Shown one piece after another: positions 1 through 6,549 of a DNA stretch of 6,948 nt. This DNA is from Promethearchaeia archaeon. Its GTDB lineage: Archaea > Asgardarchaeota > Lokiarchaeia > Sigyniarchaeales > SOKP01. A program made the translations under genes and the position numbers. The stretch spans positions 1-6,948 of the forward strand of contig JAHQWS010000130.1 in NCBI GenBank assembly GCA_029856295.1, given 5' to 3'. The first letter of the stretch is position 1. Each line of letters opens with the position of its first letter. The notes below the pieces were generated by a model. The model searched no databases, had not been told where the DNA came from, and saw only the letters and a program-made list of their open reading frames with translations.

Positions 1-13
1 GTTAGAGTGATTT

Positions 14-658
14 TCAAACAATTTTTTCAAAAACTAGCGCCATCATATGTTCAATTCCAAATTCCTCTGAACTGAGTTTTTTACGATAAATTTTAAGACA
101 TTTTAAACCTAGAGGAGAAAATGTATCAAGAATCTCTTCTTCTGTGTAAGCACGAGAGTACATTTTTTCACCCATTATTTCTATAATAACTTCTCCATCA
201 ACATCGATATTTTCTTCCCATGGTTCATTTAATGATAAGTAAAATAGACCTTCCTTTTTCAATGATTGTACAACTCTCTTACTTACGTCTTTGAATAATG
301 GGGGATCAAGTAAGAGCATTGTATAAGAGGAAAAAACACCATTAAATTTATTTTCATAGTCTAATTCAGTCATGGATTTTTCGATAAACTCCGCATCTGG
401 AACGTTTCTTTGGGCAATCTTTATCATCTGAGAAGAAATATCAATTCCTAATACTTTAAATCCCTTTTTTATAAACTTTTTCGCATATGGTAATCCAGTA
501 CCGGAGCCCAAATCTAAAATAAAACTTCCCGTGGGGAGTTGGCTGCAAAAAAAATCAAATAATGAACTTACTTTAGGAAGATAATCAGTTTCATACTTTT
601 TGGCTACACGGTTCCATGCTTTTTTATTAAGTGAAATTATATCCAAGTCTCTATTCAT
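14..658 (-). CDS. Class I SAM-dependent methyltransferase, substrate unknown
   Basis: This is a small soluble methyltransferase of the Methyltransf_11/25 type, which transfers a methyl group from S-adenosylmethionine to an unidentified acceptor. Residue numbers count from a GTG at 667. Motif I is LDLGSGTG (about 51-58), the glycine-rich SAM loop, and it is followed by the acidic strand end GIDIS (74-78) whose Asp would bind the ribose hydroxyls. The early W-x-x-V/A-x-x-Y pattern (WNRVAKKY, 18-25) is usual in this family. A later LLLDPPLF stretch (118-125) lies near the motif IV/post-I region. The frame is open up to the GTG at 667, but the ATG at 658 (three codons in) fits better with family N-termini, giving 214 residues. 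Neither start has a strong Shine-Dalgarno. It lies 81 bp downstream of the exonuclease gene on the same strand with only a short T6 run between, so co-transcription is possible. Nothing in the C-terminal half identifies the acceptor. The fold is secure; the substrate is not. Confidence 0.85.
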   Translation of the reverse strand: MNRDLDIISLNKKAWNRVAKKYETDYLPKVSSLFDFFCSQLPTGSFILDLGSGTGLPYAKKFIKKGFKVLGIDISSQMIKIAQRNVPDAEFIEKSMTELDYENKFNGVFSSYTMLLLDPPLFKDVSKRVVQSLKKEGLFYLSLNEPWEENIDVDGEVIIEIMGEKMYSRAYTEEEILDTFSPLGLKCLKIYRKKLSSEEFGIEHMMALVFEKIV

Positions 659-739
659 ACAGACCACTTAAAAAATAACAAATTATTCATTATTCAACCG
701 AATCAATCACTAAAAAATAAGTTAAACATATTCGTTTCT

Positions 740-1714
740 TTATTCGCAATTTAAGATCTTTTGAAGTATTAATGGCATTGAATATAAGTCATAATAGTTA
801 TGTTCAATAATCTCTTTTATTAAACCTACATATCTTTCAGGATCTTTTTTATATTTTTTATAACATACACCGACTAAATTACTTGGTAGTTCATTTCCTC
901 GTTTCCAACTTAATAGCTCTTCCTCCATTTTTGTTAACTTATAACTCGTAAACTGACCTCTAAATTTCCGCCGACAATTCCAGTATAGATCTACATGGTG
1001 AAACATCGTATTACTCTTTTCATAGGGCACATCATTATCAGAAATCATAGGATTTTCATCAAAAAAATAAAGGAAGCGATTAGCAATATAAGGAATATCA
1101 AAACTTTTACCGTTATATGTGATGAAAGTTTTAAAATGAGGAAGTATTTCACTTCGAAGATAATCGCAAATTGCAATTTCATCTTCTAAGTCCCTTGCAA
1201 AATATTGGTGTATTTCAAATTTTTCATTCTTAAAAAACCCCAATCCTACGATAATGATAGGACTATCATACAAACCTAACGTTTCAATATCTAGAAATAA
1301 AAGATCCTCAATATTAAAACAAAATAAAACATCCAAATCATAAATATATCTATTATAGCAGAGTTTTTTGTAATCCCTATTATTAATTAAACCTAAGATT
1401 TCTCTAGCTGAATTTCTATATTTTAAATGGGCTATTAAATCATTAAGATTCTTTACACCCCTTCTAATTAATTGACGTTCAATATGCTCTCCAATATAAT
1501 ATACCGTTTTGAGATTTCGCATCATTTTTTTTTTAGTTCTTAATAAATTCAGATTACACAGAAAATTATCTTCTTTCCAGATGATCTTCATGAATCCTCC
1601 AGTTTCAACACTTACAATTTCATGATTTGGGAAGATACCTTCGATTTTTTTGCCCCTATACTGTTCTACCAAGCGGGTTATATCCAAGCTTTCAAAATTA
1701 TAATAATAATCCAT
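740..1714 (-). CDS. YprB-like DEDD exonuclease (RNase H-fold domain)
   Basis: This is a predicted 3'-5' exonuclease of the YprB / RNase_H_2 group in the DnaQ-like DEDD superfamily, acting on single-stranded DNA or RNA with two metal ions. The acidic residues are in order: LDIET (141-145, D142 and E144), YNGKSFDIP (200-208, D206), HVDLYW (240-245, D242) and HNYYDL (305-310, D309), so the catalytic set looks intact. An H at 305 four residues before the last Asp suggests the DEDDh-like arrangement. Residues about 70-95 (YYIGEHIERQLIRRGVKNLNDLI) resemble a helix-hairpin-helix module found before the nuclease domain in YprB-like proteins and could bind nucleic acid. The ATG at 1714 is the only good start; it has no Shine-Dalgarno, and a TATA-like TTATAAATT lies about 50 bp upstream, consistent with a short leader. 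The codon use is very AT-rich and the protein is rich in Lys, Asn and Tyr. Neighbours give no clue to pathway. The fold and family are well supported; the physiological substrate is unknown. Confidence 0.85.
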   Translation of the reverse strand: MDYYYNFESLDITRLVEQYRGKKIEGIFPNHEIVSVETGGFMKIIWKEDNFLCNLNLLRTKKKMMRNLKTVYYIGEHIERQLIRRGVKNLNDLIAHLKYRNSAREILGLINNRDYKKLCYNRYIYDLDVLFCFNIEDLLFLDIETLGLYDSPIIIVGLGFFKNEKFEIHQYFARDLEDEIAICDYLRSEILPHFKTFITYNGKSFDIPYIANRFLYFFDENPMISDNDVPYEKSNTMFHHVDLYWNCRRKFRGQFTSYKLTKMEEELLSWKRGNELPSNLVGVCYKKYKKDPERYVGLIKEIIEHNYYDLYSMPLILQKILNCE

Positions 1715-1838
1715 TGCTACTAATAATTAAGAAGTTCTATTTAATAACCTATTCTCTGATAATTTATAATAAAACTAAAATAAAACAATAAAAAACAATA
1801 ATTTTAGGATTAATTACTATTGCAGGGATGGAATAATT
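1715..1838 (-). promoter_or_regulatory. AT-rich spacer: terminator side of the ACAD gene and TATA-like box for the exonuclease
   Basis: On the minus strand this spacer first carries T-rich sequence downstream of the acyl-CoA dehydrogenase, including a tandem copy of the 9-mer AAAACAATA (plus-strand reading, 1782-1790 and 1792-1800) and a T6 run, which would fit archaeal T-tract termination. Further along, 1761-1772 reads TTATTATAAATT on the minus strand, a plausible TATA box about 50 bp before the exonuclease ATG. The assignments are by eye only; in DNA this AT-rich such boxes arise often by chance. Confidence 0.35.
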
Positions 1839-3173
1839 TTATAAATCGATTCTTGGAATAATGTCCTCTACTTCTCTACGCGTTGGTTTGTATTTAAAGA
1901 ATCTTCTTGATTCTGAGTCTTCAAGAACGTAGTTACTTCCTCCTCCATGGATCATACAATAAGGATCTAATAATCCAATTGGATTAGAATATTGTCTGAT
2001 AAAGCCTCGTCCTCCCATTGTTCTGAAACAATGAACAGCACTTTCAAAAGCCAATTCAGTTGTTTGAATTTTTAATCCCATAGCTTGAGCAGCCATTAAT
2101 TTTGACCCTCCAAGATCAGGACGCTTGTCTAATTCTCGAGTGTAATTTATTAAAGCAGTTATTAACAAATTTAACTGGCGAATGTTAGCTGAAATGGGAA
2201 ACCTTATTACTTGATATTGATGTAATCGTTTTTCAAATTGCCTTCGATGTAACGCGTAAGTATGTGAATAAAGTAATTTTTTCATCGCATCACCGAGTGC
2301 TTCCGCTCCAATTACTAATCTTTCTTCTGTAAGTTGATGAAAAGCTATATCTAATCCATTACCTTGAAGTAAATTTTCTCTGGGTAATTCCACTTTATCA
2401 AATATTAAACGACTTACAAAGGCATCGTTCATGCCATAAGTACGTATCCGGGCTGATCTAAAATTTTTCAATTGCTGATTTTGTGTATCAACTATCACTG
2501 CCCCTAATGGACCATTATTTATTCTACCATATAAAATTATATAATCAGCAATCATTCCATTAGTTATAAAAACTTTTTTTCCTTTAGCTATTACAACATC
2601 ATCGGTTACTTGTAAATTTAGCTCCATTCTAAAGATATCACTTCCAGCGTTAAATTCTGTCATGGCTGAAGCAGCTACAGCACCATCTTTAGTTACTGGG
2701 ATTAAGAGTCTTTCTTTCTGAGGCTCAGTCGCCTTATAATTAACAGGATTGCAATAAAGTGTCCCTCCTGCGAGACGCCCCATCTCAATACTCCAATTTC
2801 CGGCAATATACCGTTCGCTATAATCGGACCATCTTCCACCGCATAATGCATAAGCAATGAGAGCATTTCTCGTTATTTTCCCAACTTCATACTCATCTGC
2901 ATTAAGGATAGTTGAATAATAGCCATTCTCAGCCAACTTTTTCATAATTCTGATGACAATTTCCCTTTTCTTTTCCTGAGTTGGTTCCTCTACATAATAA
3001 TTTAGCTCCTCTAAAGCCCTCAAATCTTTGTCAAGATCTCTCTCTAAAAAATCGTAAAATTCTGCCAAGAATTCTTTTTCTTTGGCATTTAGAATAGGGC
3101 TTGCTAATAAATCCAACTCTATGACATATTTCTGAATTTTGATACCTTCAAAATCTGCAAGTCTTATATCCAT
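1839..3173 (-). CDS. Acyl-CoA dehydrogenase family flavoprotein with atypical catalytic-base position
   Basis: This is a 444-residue FAD-dependent acyl-CoA dehydrogenase homologue, which would introduce an alpha-beta double bond into an acyl-CoA and pass electrons to an ETF-like carrier. The order of parts is an N-terminal helical domain (to about 160), a beta domain with AMTEFNAGSDI (170-180, the A-x-TEP-GAGSD-like FAD/substrate loop, with Asn-Ala for Gly-Ala and Phe for Pro) and KGKKVFITNG (197-206), then the C-terminal helical bundle with EERLVIGAEALG (283-294), RRQFEKRLHQYQ (310-321) and FRTMGGRGFIRQY (383-395). The usual C-terminal catalytic Glu (IYEGT in medium-chain enzymes) is replaced: the protein reads IHGGGSN (408-414), with Gly410 at the Glu position. 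A Glu is found instead at 284 in helix G, the site used by isovaleryl- and long-chain acyl-CoA dehydrogenases. At 444 residues it is longer than the usual 380-400, mostly in the N-terminal domain. The ATG at 3173 is preceded only by a weak GAGAGA purine stretch. It is divergent from the thiolase-DUF35 operon, suggesting shared control. Chain specificity cannot be read from sequence. Confidence 0.9.
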   Translation of the reverse strand: MDIRLADFEGIKIQKYVIELDLLASPILNAKEKEFLAEFYDFLERDLDKDLRALEELNYYVEEPTQEKKREIVIRIMKKLAENGYYSTILNADEYEVGKITRNALIAYALCGGRWSDYSERYIAGNWSIEMGRLAGGTLYCNPVNYKATEPQKERLLIPVTKDGAVAASAMTEFNAGSDIFRMELNLQVTDDVVIAKGKKVFITNGMIADYIILYGRINNGPLGAVIVDTQNQQLKNFRSARIRTYGMNDAFVSRLIFDKVELPRENLLQGNGLDIAFHQLTEERLVIGAEALGDAMKKLLYSHTYALHRRQFEKRLHQYQVIRFPISANIRQLNLLITALINYTRELDKRPDLGGSKLMAAQAMGLKIQTTELAFESAVHCFRTMGGRGFIRQYSNPIGLLDPYCMIHGGGSNYVLEDSESRRFFKYKPTRREVEDIIPRIDL

Positions 3174-3329
3174 ACTAATCTTTCTCTCGTAATTTTAAAT
3201 ATTTACGTTATTATTCTCTATGTTAAATATAAGTTTAAAGGTAAAAAAATTTTATATTTTTATATCTGTATTAGTTAAATTAATAAAATTTCAGCTTTTA
3301 TTAGAAATGATAAATTAAAAAGAGATAAT
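3174..3329. promoter_or_regulatory. Divergent promoter region between ACAD and the thiolase-DUF35 operon
   Basis: This AT-rich region must hold the promoters for both directions. For the plus strand, a purine A7 tract (3243-3249) precedes TTTATATT (3251-3258), which looks like a BRE plus TATA box about 75-85 bp before the thiolase start, implying a leader of roughly 50 nt; a second TTTATATC (3259-3266) overlaps its end. For the minus strand, TTATATTT (3225-3232) lies about 55 bp before the acyl-CoA dehydrogenase ATG. An inverted repeat, TAATAAAA / TTTTATTA with a 7-nt loop (3281-3303), sits where the plus-strand transcript would begin. No known operator was recognised. Positions are by eye and boxes this AT-rich occur by chance. 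Confidence 0.45.
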
Positions 3330-4760
3330 GTGAAAAAAATGATTAAATTTAGTGATAAACAATTAAGGATCCCTAAACTGATGCGGCCTGTTTATTTAGT
3401 AACAGCTGGGATGTCTAAATTTGGTCGCGCTTTTCCAGAGACCAGAACTGAAGAACTTTGTATACAAGCTTTCACTGCCGCTTCTGACTTCGTGGGGATG
3501 ACTCCTGCAGAATTAAAACAATATATTCATACGTGCTATTATGGACATTTTGCAGATCATTTTGGTGATCAATTACTGGGAGAATCGGTTATCCATGATA
3601 GACTTGGATTAGATCCTTTAGGAAATATAGGTGTTAAAACTGGAGGTGCTACAGGAGGATCGGCTATGTGGGAAGCAGTAAAAGCAGTAGCTTCGGGTTA
3701 TAGCGATTGCGCCCTTGCTCTTGGTTGGGAAAGAATGGATGAAGTACCTACTGATGAGGGTAATCATCTTATTTCCGCTGCTGCCGATAAGGATTGGGAA
3801 ACGCCTTTAGGTCATATGTATACAGGTTATTACGCTGTAATGGCTCAAAGATATTGGAAAATTTTTGGAAAAGAAGAAGAATCTTTCAGAAAAACTATGG
3901 CAGAGATAGCTGTTAAAAATCGTGGTTATGCGAGGATGAATCCTCATGCACATGGACCTATGAAAATAACTGTTGAAGATGTGATCAATTCCCCTATTGT
4001 TGCTTATCCCCTCCGTGTTTTGGATTGTTGTTTAATGAGTGTCGGATCAGCATGTGGAATTGTATGTGATGAAAAAACCGCATACGAAATCACAGATAAC
4101 CCACTTAGAATTTATATCGCTGCTGGAAGTCATACATTAAGAGTAGCTGATCGAAGAGATATGAAAGTACCTCTCTTACCTAATGAAAAACAAGGTCAAT
4201 ATGATGATTTGGGCAAGAAATTTCCAGGAGGAAACAGATATCCTGGCTTTACTGGCTTCTTAGCAGCTAGAGTAGCAGCGTATTATGCATATCATATGTC
4301 AGGAGTAGTCGACCCCACTGAAGATCTTGACGTAGTTGAGCTTCATGATGCTTTTACGATTAGTGATATTCAAACCTACGAGGACATCGGAATTAGACCC
4401 TATGGAAAAGGAAGAGATTATATTGAAACAGGGGATGCGTATGTAATAAATCCACAAACCAAAAAACCTGGAAAACTACCAAGTAATCCATGTGGGGGAT
4501 TAATTGGATGCATGCACGCCGTGGGGGCAACTGGACTTATGCAGATTGCTGAAATCGGTTATCATATTTGGAATCGATGGGATGAAATTCATGAACCAGA
4601 AGAAAAATGGAAAGCATTTGGCCGTGAAAAACCGAAAGATTGGACGAGCTTACAAGTGAAAGGCGCTAAACGAGGTTTGGCAATAAGTCATGCTGGGGTA
4701 GGTTCCCATGTAACTTGTACAATATTAATGGACCCAAATAAACTAATAAAGGAGGATTAA
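3330..4760 (+). CDS. SCP-x/SCP2-type thiolase-superfamily protein lacking the nucleophilic Cys
   Basis: This protein has the thiolase fold over its whole length (476 residues from GTG 3330, or 473 from ATG 3339; the ATG gives a more usual start and neither has a clear Shine-Dalgarno). The N-terminus VYLVTAGMSKFGR (21-33) matches the first strand of SCP2-type thiolases. At the position of the active Cys (CATG or CASG in active thiolases) it reads GGATGG (105-110), so the nucleophile is replaced by Gly106. The other catalytic motifs are kept: ELHDAF (337-342, the HDAF loop) and GCMHAVGATG (393-402, equivalent to GHPxGATG, with Met for Gly and Ala for Pro). The C-terminal HNxGGxG-like loop reads ISHAGVGSH (452-460). 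About 25 extra residues (roughly 415-440, Trp- and Glu-rich) lie between the last helix and that loop. The DUF35 gene begins 4 bp after the stop, as in archaeal acetoacetyl-CoA thiolase/HMG-CoA synthase complexes and in the actinobacterial Ltp2-ChsH2 aldolase. It is likely to act on a CoA thioester with a DUF35 partner, but ordinary thiolysis is doubtful; an aldolase or lyase role is a reasonable alternative. Confidence 0.9.
   Translation: MKKMIKFSDKQLRIPKLMRPVYLVTAGMSKFGRAFPETRTEELCIQAFTAASDFVGMTPAELKQYIHTCYYGHFADHFGDQLLGESVIHDRLGLDPLGNIGVKTGGATGGSAMWEAVKAVASGYSDCALALGWERMDEVPTDEGNHLISAAADKDWETPLGHMYTGYYAVMAQRYWKIFGKEEESFRKTMAEIAVKNRGYARMNPHAHGPMKITVEDVINSPIVAYPLRVLDCCLMSVGSACGIVCDEKTAYEITDNPLRIYIAAGSHTLRVADRRDMKVPLLPNEKQGQYDDLGKKFPGGNRYPGFTGFLAARVAAYYAYHMSGVVDPTEDLDVVELHDAFTISDIQTYEDIGIRPYGKGRDYIETGDAYVINPQTKKPGKLPSNPCGGLIGCMHAVGATGLMQIAEIGYHIWNRWDEIHEPEEKWKAFGREKPKDWTSLQVKGAKRGLAISHAGVGSHVTCTILMDPNKLIKED
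4748..4756 (+). promoter_or_regulatory. Strong Shine-Dalgarno for the DUF35 gene, inside the end of the thiolase gene
   Basis: AAAGGAGGA, with GGAGG at 4751-4755, ends 8 nt before the ATG at 4764 and overlaps the last codons of the thiolase homologue (Lys-Glu-Asp, then TAA). It is the clearest ribosome binding site in the window. It fixes the start of the DUF35 protein and shows translation within one mRNA, in contrast with the weak or absent sites in front of the first genes of transcripts. Confidence 0.9.
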
Positions 4761-4763
4761 AAT

Positions 4764-5366
4764 ATGCCAAAAACAGATGAGGAAAAAGGTTTTGTTGATG
4801 TAGTAAATGGGCGATATAAGCCAAGAGGGGTTTTTCATATAATTGAAAAAAATCAGCCAATTTTCAATAAAGATTCAGGTAAATTAGCAGGAGTGACAAA
4901 TCCAAGAGATATGACCTATATACATTCATATGGAGGAGAAGCAATATTTTTCGAATCGCTTGGAAAAGGAAAACTTATGGCAACTCGATGTGACAATGAC
5001 AAATGTGAAGCAAAAGGTTCTATATTTGAACCTTTTAGAATCTATTGTCCGGATTGTTTAAGAAAAGCCACTATTGTAGATATTACAGAGAAAGCACAAA
5101 AAATGGCAAAAATTCATTCATTCATAATCACTCATCGCTCGGGAGCCTTCAATACACTTCCAAAACCAATAAAATTTATCAATGTAGAATTTGATAAGGA
5201 GGTAGTTACCATTTTGATGAGCGTATTATCTGTAGGAGAGCCAGAAATCGGAAAACGTGTTGTCCCTATCTTTCGAACTAAAGACCCTACATATACTATT
5301 ATGGATCTTATGTTTGTTTTAGAAGGTACACCTGAATCGGATTTACCAGAAGGGTTCACTTATTAA
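4764..5366 (+). CDS. DUF35 Zn-ribbon/OB-fold protein, partner of the thiolase homologue
   Basis: This 200-residue protein has the two-part DUF35 (Zn_ribbon / OB-fold) architecture. The rubredoxin-like ribbon is formed by Cys76, Cys81, Cys95 and Cys98 (C-x4-C and CPDC), preceded by EAIFFESLGKGKLMATR (59-75), which matches the helix and strand that lead into the ribbon in this family. The OB-fold follows from about 102 to 188, with KIHSFIITH (116-124), KFINVEFD (137-144) and IGKRVVPIF (162-170). In known complexes DUF35 proteins bind the CoA or acyl chain and bridge or channel between thiolase-superfamily subunits; here that role is inferred from the 4-bp spacing after the thiolase homologue. 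The N-terminal 55 residues (before the helix) are longer than in typical DUF35 proteins of about 130 residues. The first Zn knuckle has four rather than two residues between its Cys. No signal peptide or membrane segment is seen. The protein is probably cytoplasmic. Confidence 0.9.
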   Translation: MPKTDEEKGFVDVVNGRYKPRGVFHIIEKNQPIFNKDSGKLAGVTNPRDMTYIHSYGGEAIFFESLGKGKLMATRCDNDKCEAKGSIFEPFRIYCPDCLRKATIVDITEKAQKMAKIHSFIITHRSGAFNTLPKPIKFINVEFDKEVVTILMSVLSVGEPEIGKRVVPIFRTKDPTYTIMDLMFVLEGTPESDLPEGFTY

Positions 5367-5499
5367 ATTACTTTATTTTTATTATCTAATTTTTATTTTT
5401 TTAATTATTTTAATATGATTGATAAATCAATTCAAACTAGTTTGAACTAGATTGCTAATCTTTAAAAGTAAAATATATAAAAAAAAAAAAAGAACAAAA
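5367..5499. terminator. Convergent intergenic region with T-tracts on both strands and a 16-bp palindrome
   Basis: This lies between the ends of two convergent transcripts. On the plus strand, T-rich sequence follows the DUF35 stop, with a T7 run at 5396-5402, fitting archaeal T-tract termination. On the minus strand a T13 run (A13 at 5479-5491) begins 8 nt after the stop of the BKACE gene, a strong candidate terminator. Between them are a small inverted repeat (ATTGAT-aa-ATCAAT, 5418-5431) and a perfect 16-bp palindrome TTCAAACTAGTTTGAA (5431-5446). These could form stems or be a protein site; no gene was seen. Confidence 0.6.
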
Positions 5500-6396
5500 T
5501 TATAAGATAACAGAACCTTCTTTCAAGTGGAATATTTTGCGTGCCTCATCCGGAGTAGCAGGTTCTCGTCCAGCAATTCGAGCTACTCTAGCTGCCCATT
5601 CTACTTGTTCATAAGATCCTTTTGCTAAAGCCCCATTAATGGTTCGTATATTATCTTCTAAGCCGACCCTTATATGCCCTCCCATAGGTGCGGCACACAT
5701 AGCAGCACGAAATTGATCTTTAGCTACCCCGCACACACTCCAAGTGGAACCAGGTGGCATTAAATTGAGAAGACTGGCCAGATTCTGGTATGAAAATGGT
5801 ACTCCTCCAAGAACCCCCCATACTAATTGAAAATGAAGTGGCTGAGCAAAAAGTCCCTCTTGTCTGTTTAAAAAGACCATATTGTACATACCCCCATAAT
5901 CATAAACTTCCATCTCTGGCTTTGTTCCAGCTTTTTTCATTTCTTTTGCAAATTTTTCAACCATTCGGAAATTATTGACAAAGACATTTGTATTACCCAT
6001 AATCACTTTGCCTTTCTTATAATCACCAACACTAAAATTCATTGAATTGGTATTTAAAGATGCTAATGGGGGTTGGAATGTTTTGACTGGCGCAATCCTC
6101 TCTTTTTCTGTCGCTACTGCACTTATTGCGGAACTTAAATTAATTATTATATCAGGAGCCTTTTGCTTAATAGCCTCTAATACAGCTCTAATTTGATCCA
6201 AATCGGCAGTTGGATTACCTTTTTCTGGATCTCTGGCATGGATGTGCACAATTGCAGCGCCCGCCTCATAGCATTTTTTTGCCTCTTCTCCAAATTCTTC
6301 AGGTGAATAGGGTACATTTGGATTTTGTGCTTTAACAGTTACAGCTCCAGCGAGTGCAGCACTAATTACTAATTTATTCGATAAATTTTCTGACAT
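5500..6396 (-). CDS. Beta-keto acid cleavage enzyme (BKACE/Kce family, DUF849)
   Basis: This is a complete 298-residue TIM-barrel enzyme of the BKACE family. Its members use acetyl-CoA to cleave a beta-keto acid into acetoacetate and an acyl-CoA; the founding member Kce acts on 3-keto-5-aminohexanoate in lysine fermentation. The metal-binding set is present: HIH (51-53, His51 and His53) and Glu247 in RVGLEDN (243-249), with Arg243 and Asp248 matching the Kce Arg226 and Asp231. Other barrel motifs are IINLSS (84-89), LNTNSMNF (114-121), EMEVYD (161-166), PLHFQLVWGVLGGVP (186-200) and TWSVCGVA (218-225). At Val19 (GAVT) Kce-type enzymes have Glu (GAEV), so the substrate may not be the Kce amine. 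The ATG at 6396 is preceded by GAGGT with a rather long 12-nt gap. It lies 153 bp downstream of a paralogue, about 65% identical by hand count over 130 residues. Substrate is not assigned; no other lysine-fermentation gene is in the window. Confidence 0.93.
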   Translation of the reverse strand: MSENLSNKLVISAALAGAVTVKAQNPNVPYSPEEFGEEAKKCYEAGAAIVHIHARDPEKGNPTADLDQIRAVLEAIKQKAPDIIINLSSAISAVATEKERIAPVKTFQPPLASLNTNSMNFSVGDYKKGKVIMGNTNVFVNNFRMVEKFAKEMKKAGTKPEMEVYDYGGMYNMVFLNRQEGLFAQPLHFQLVWGVLGGVPFSYQNLASLLNLMPPGSTWSVCGVAKDQFRAAMCAAPMGGHIRVGLEDNIRTINGALAKGSYEQVEWAARVARIAGREPATPDEARKIFHLKEGSVIL

Positions 6397-6549
6397 TTTT
6401 AATCTCTAACCTCAAAATTTATTTTTTAATTTAACAATTAACAAGTAAATTAAGTATCGGAGAGATTAAAAGACTAATAATTTTTTGTTTTAATTAATTA
6501 ATGAGATAAAAACAACTTGAAAGCTATGAAAAATAAATTAAAAAAAAAA
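6397..6549 (-). promoter_or_regulatory. Spacer between tandem BKACE genes: T10 terminator and AT-rich promoter region
   Basis: On the minus strand a T10 run (A10 at 6540-6549) begins directly after the TAA of the upstream BKACE gene, a likely archaeal T-tract terminator. The rest is AT-rich, with low-complexity TTAATTAATTAA sequence (about 6490-6502) and, nearer the downstream gene, TTAAATTAAAAAATAAA (about 6419-6435), which could serve as a TATA element, though it is close to the ATG. The run after one gene and a 153-bp spacer suggest that the two paralogues have separate transcripts. No dyad operator or small ORF stood out. Confidence 0.45.

Noticed and set aside
995..1189. Plus-strand ORF of 64 codons within the exonuclease gene
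   Set aside because: It is antisense to a well-supported DEDD exonuclease, has no recognisable domain and no ribosome binding site.
1781..1800. Tandem AAAACAATA copies as a repeat array or CRISPR-like element
   Set aside because: There are only two adjacent copies of a low-complexity 9-mer in an AT-rich spacer; slippage or chance explains it.
1908..2330. Acyl-CoA dehydrogenase as an inactive homologue because the IYEGT Glu is missing
   Set aside because: A Glu is present at the alternative catalytic position (284) known from isovaleryl- and long-chain enzymes, so loss of activity is not the simplest reading.
4666..4860. Minus-strand ORF of 64 codons across the thiolase-DUF35 junction
   Set aside because: It is antisense to two secure genes and has no family features; its Leu/Pro-rich content is what the complementary strand of these genes would give.
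5132..5359. Minus-strand ORF of 75 codons in the DUF35 gene
   Set aside because: It is wholly antisense to the OB-fold coding region, with no domain or start signal.
5790..5978. Plus-strand ORF of 62 codons in the BKACE gene
   Set aside because: It is antisense to conserved BKACE motifs and has no support of its own.
5500..6396. Assignment as a lysine-fermentation Kce (3-keto-5-aminohexanoate cleavage enzyme)
   Set aside because: No other lysine-fermentation gene is present, and an active-site Glu of Kce appears to be Val; only the BKACE family name is supported.
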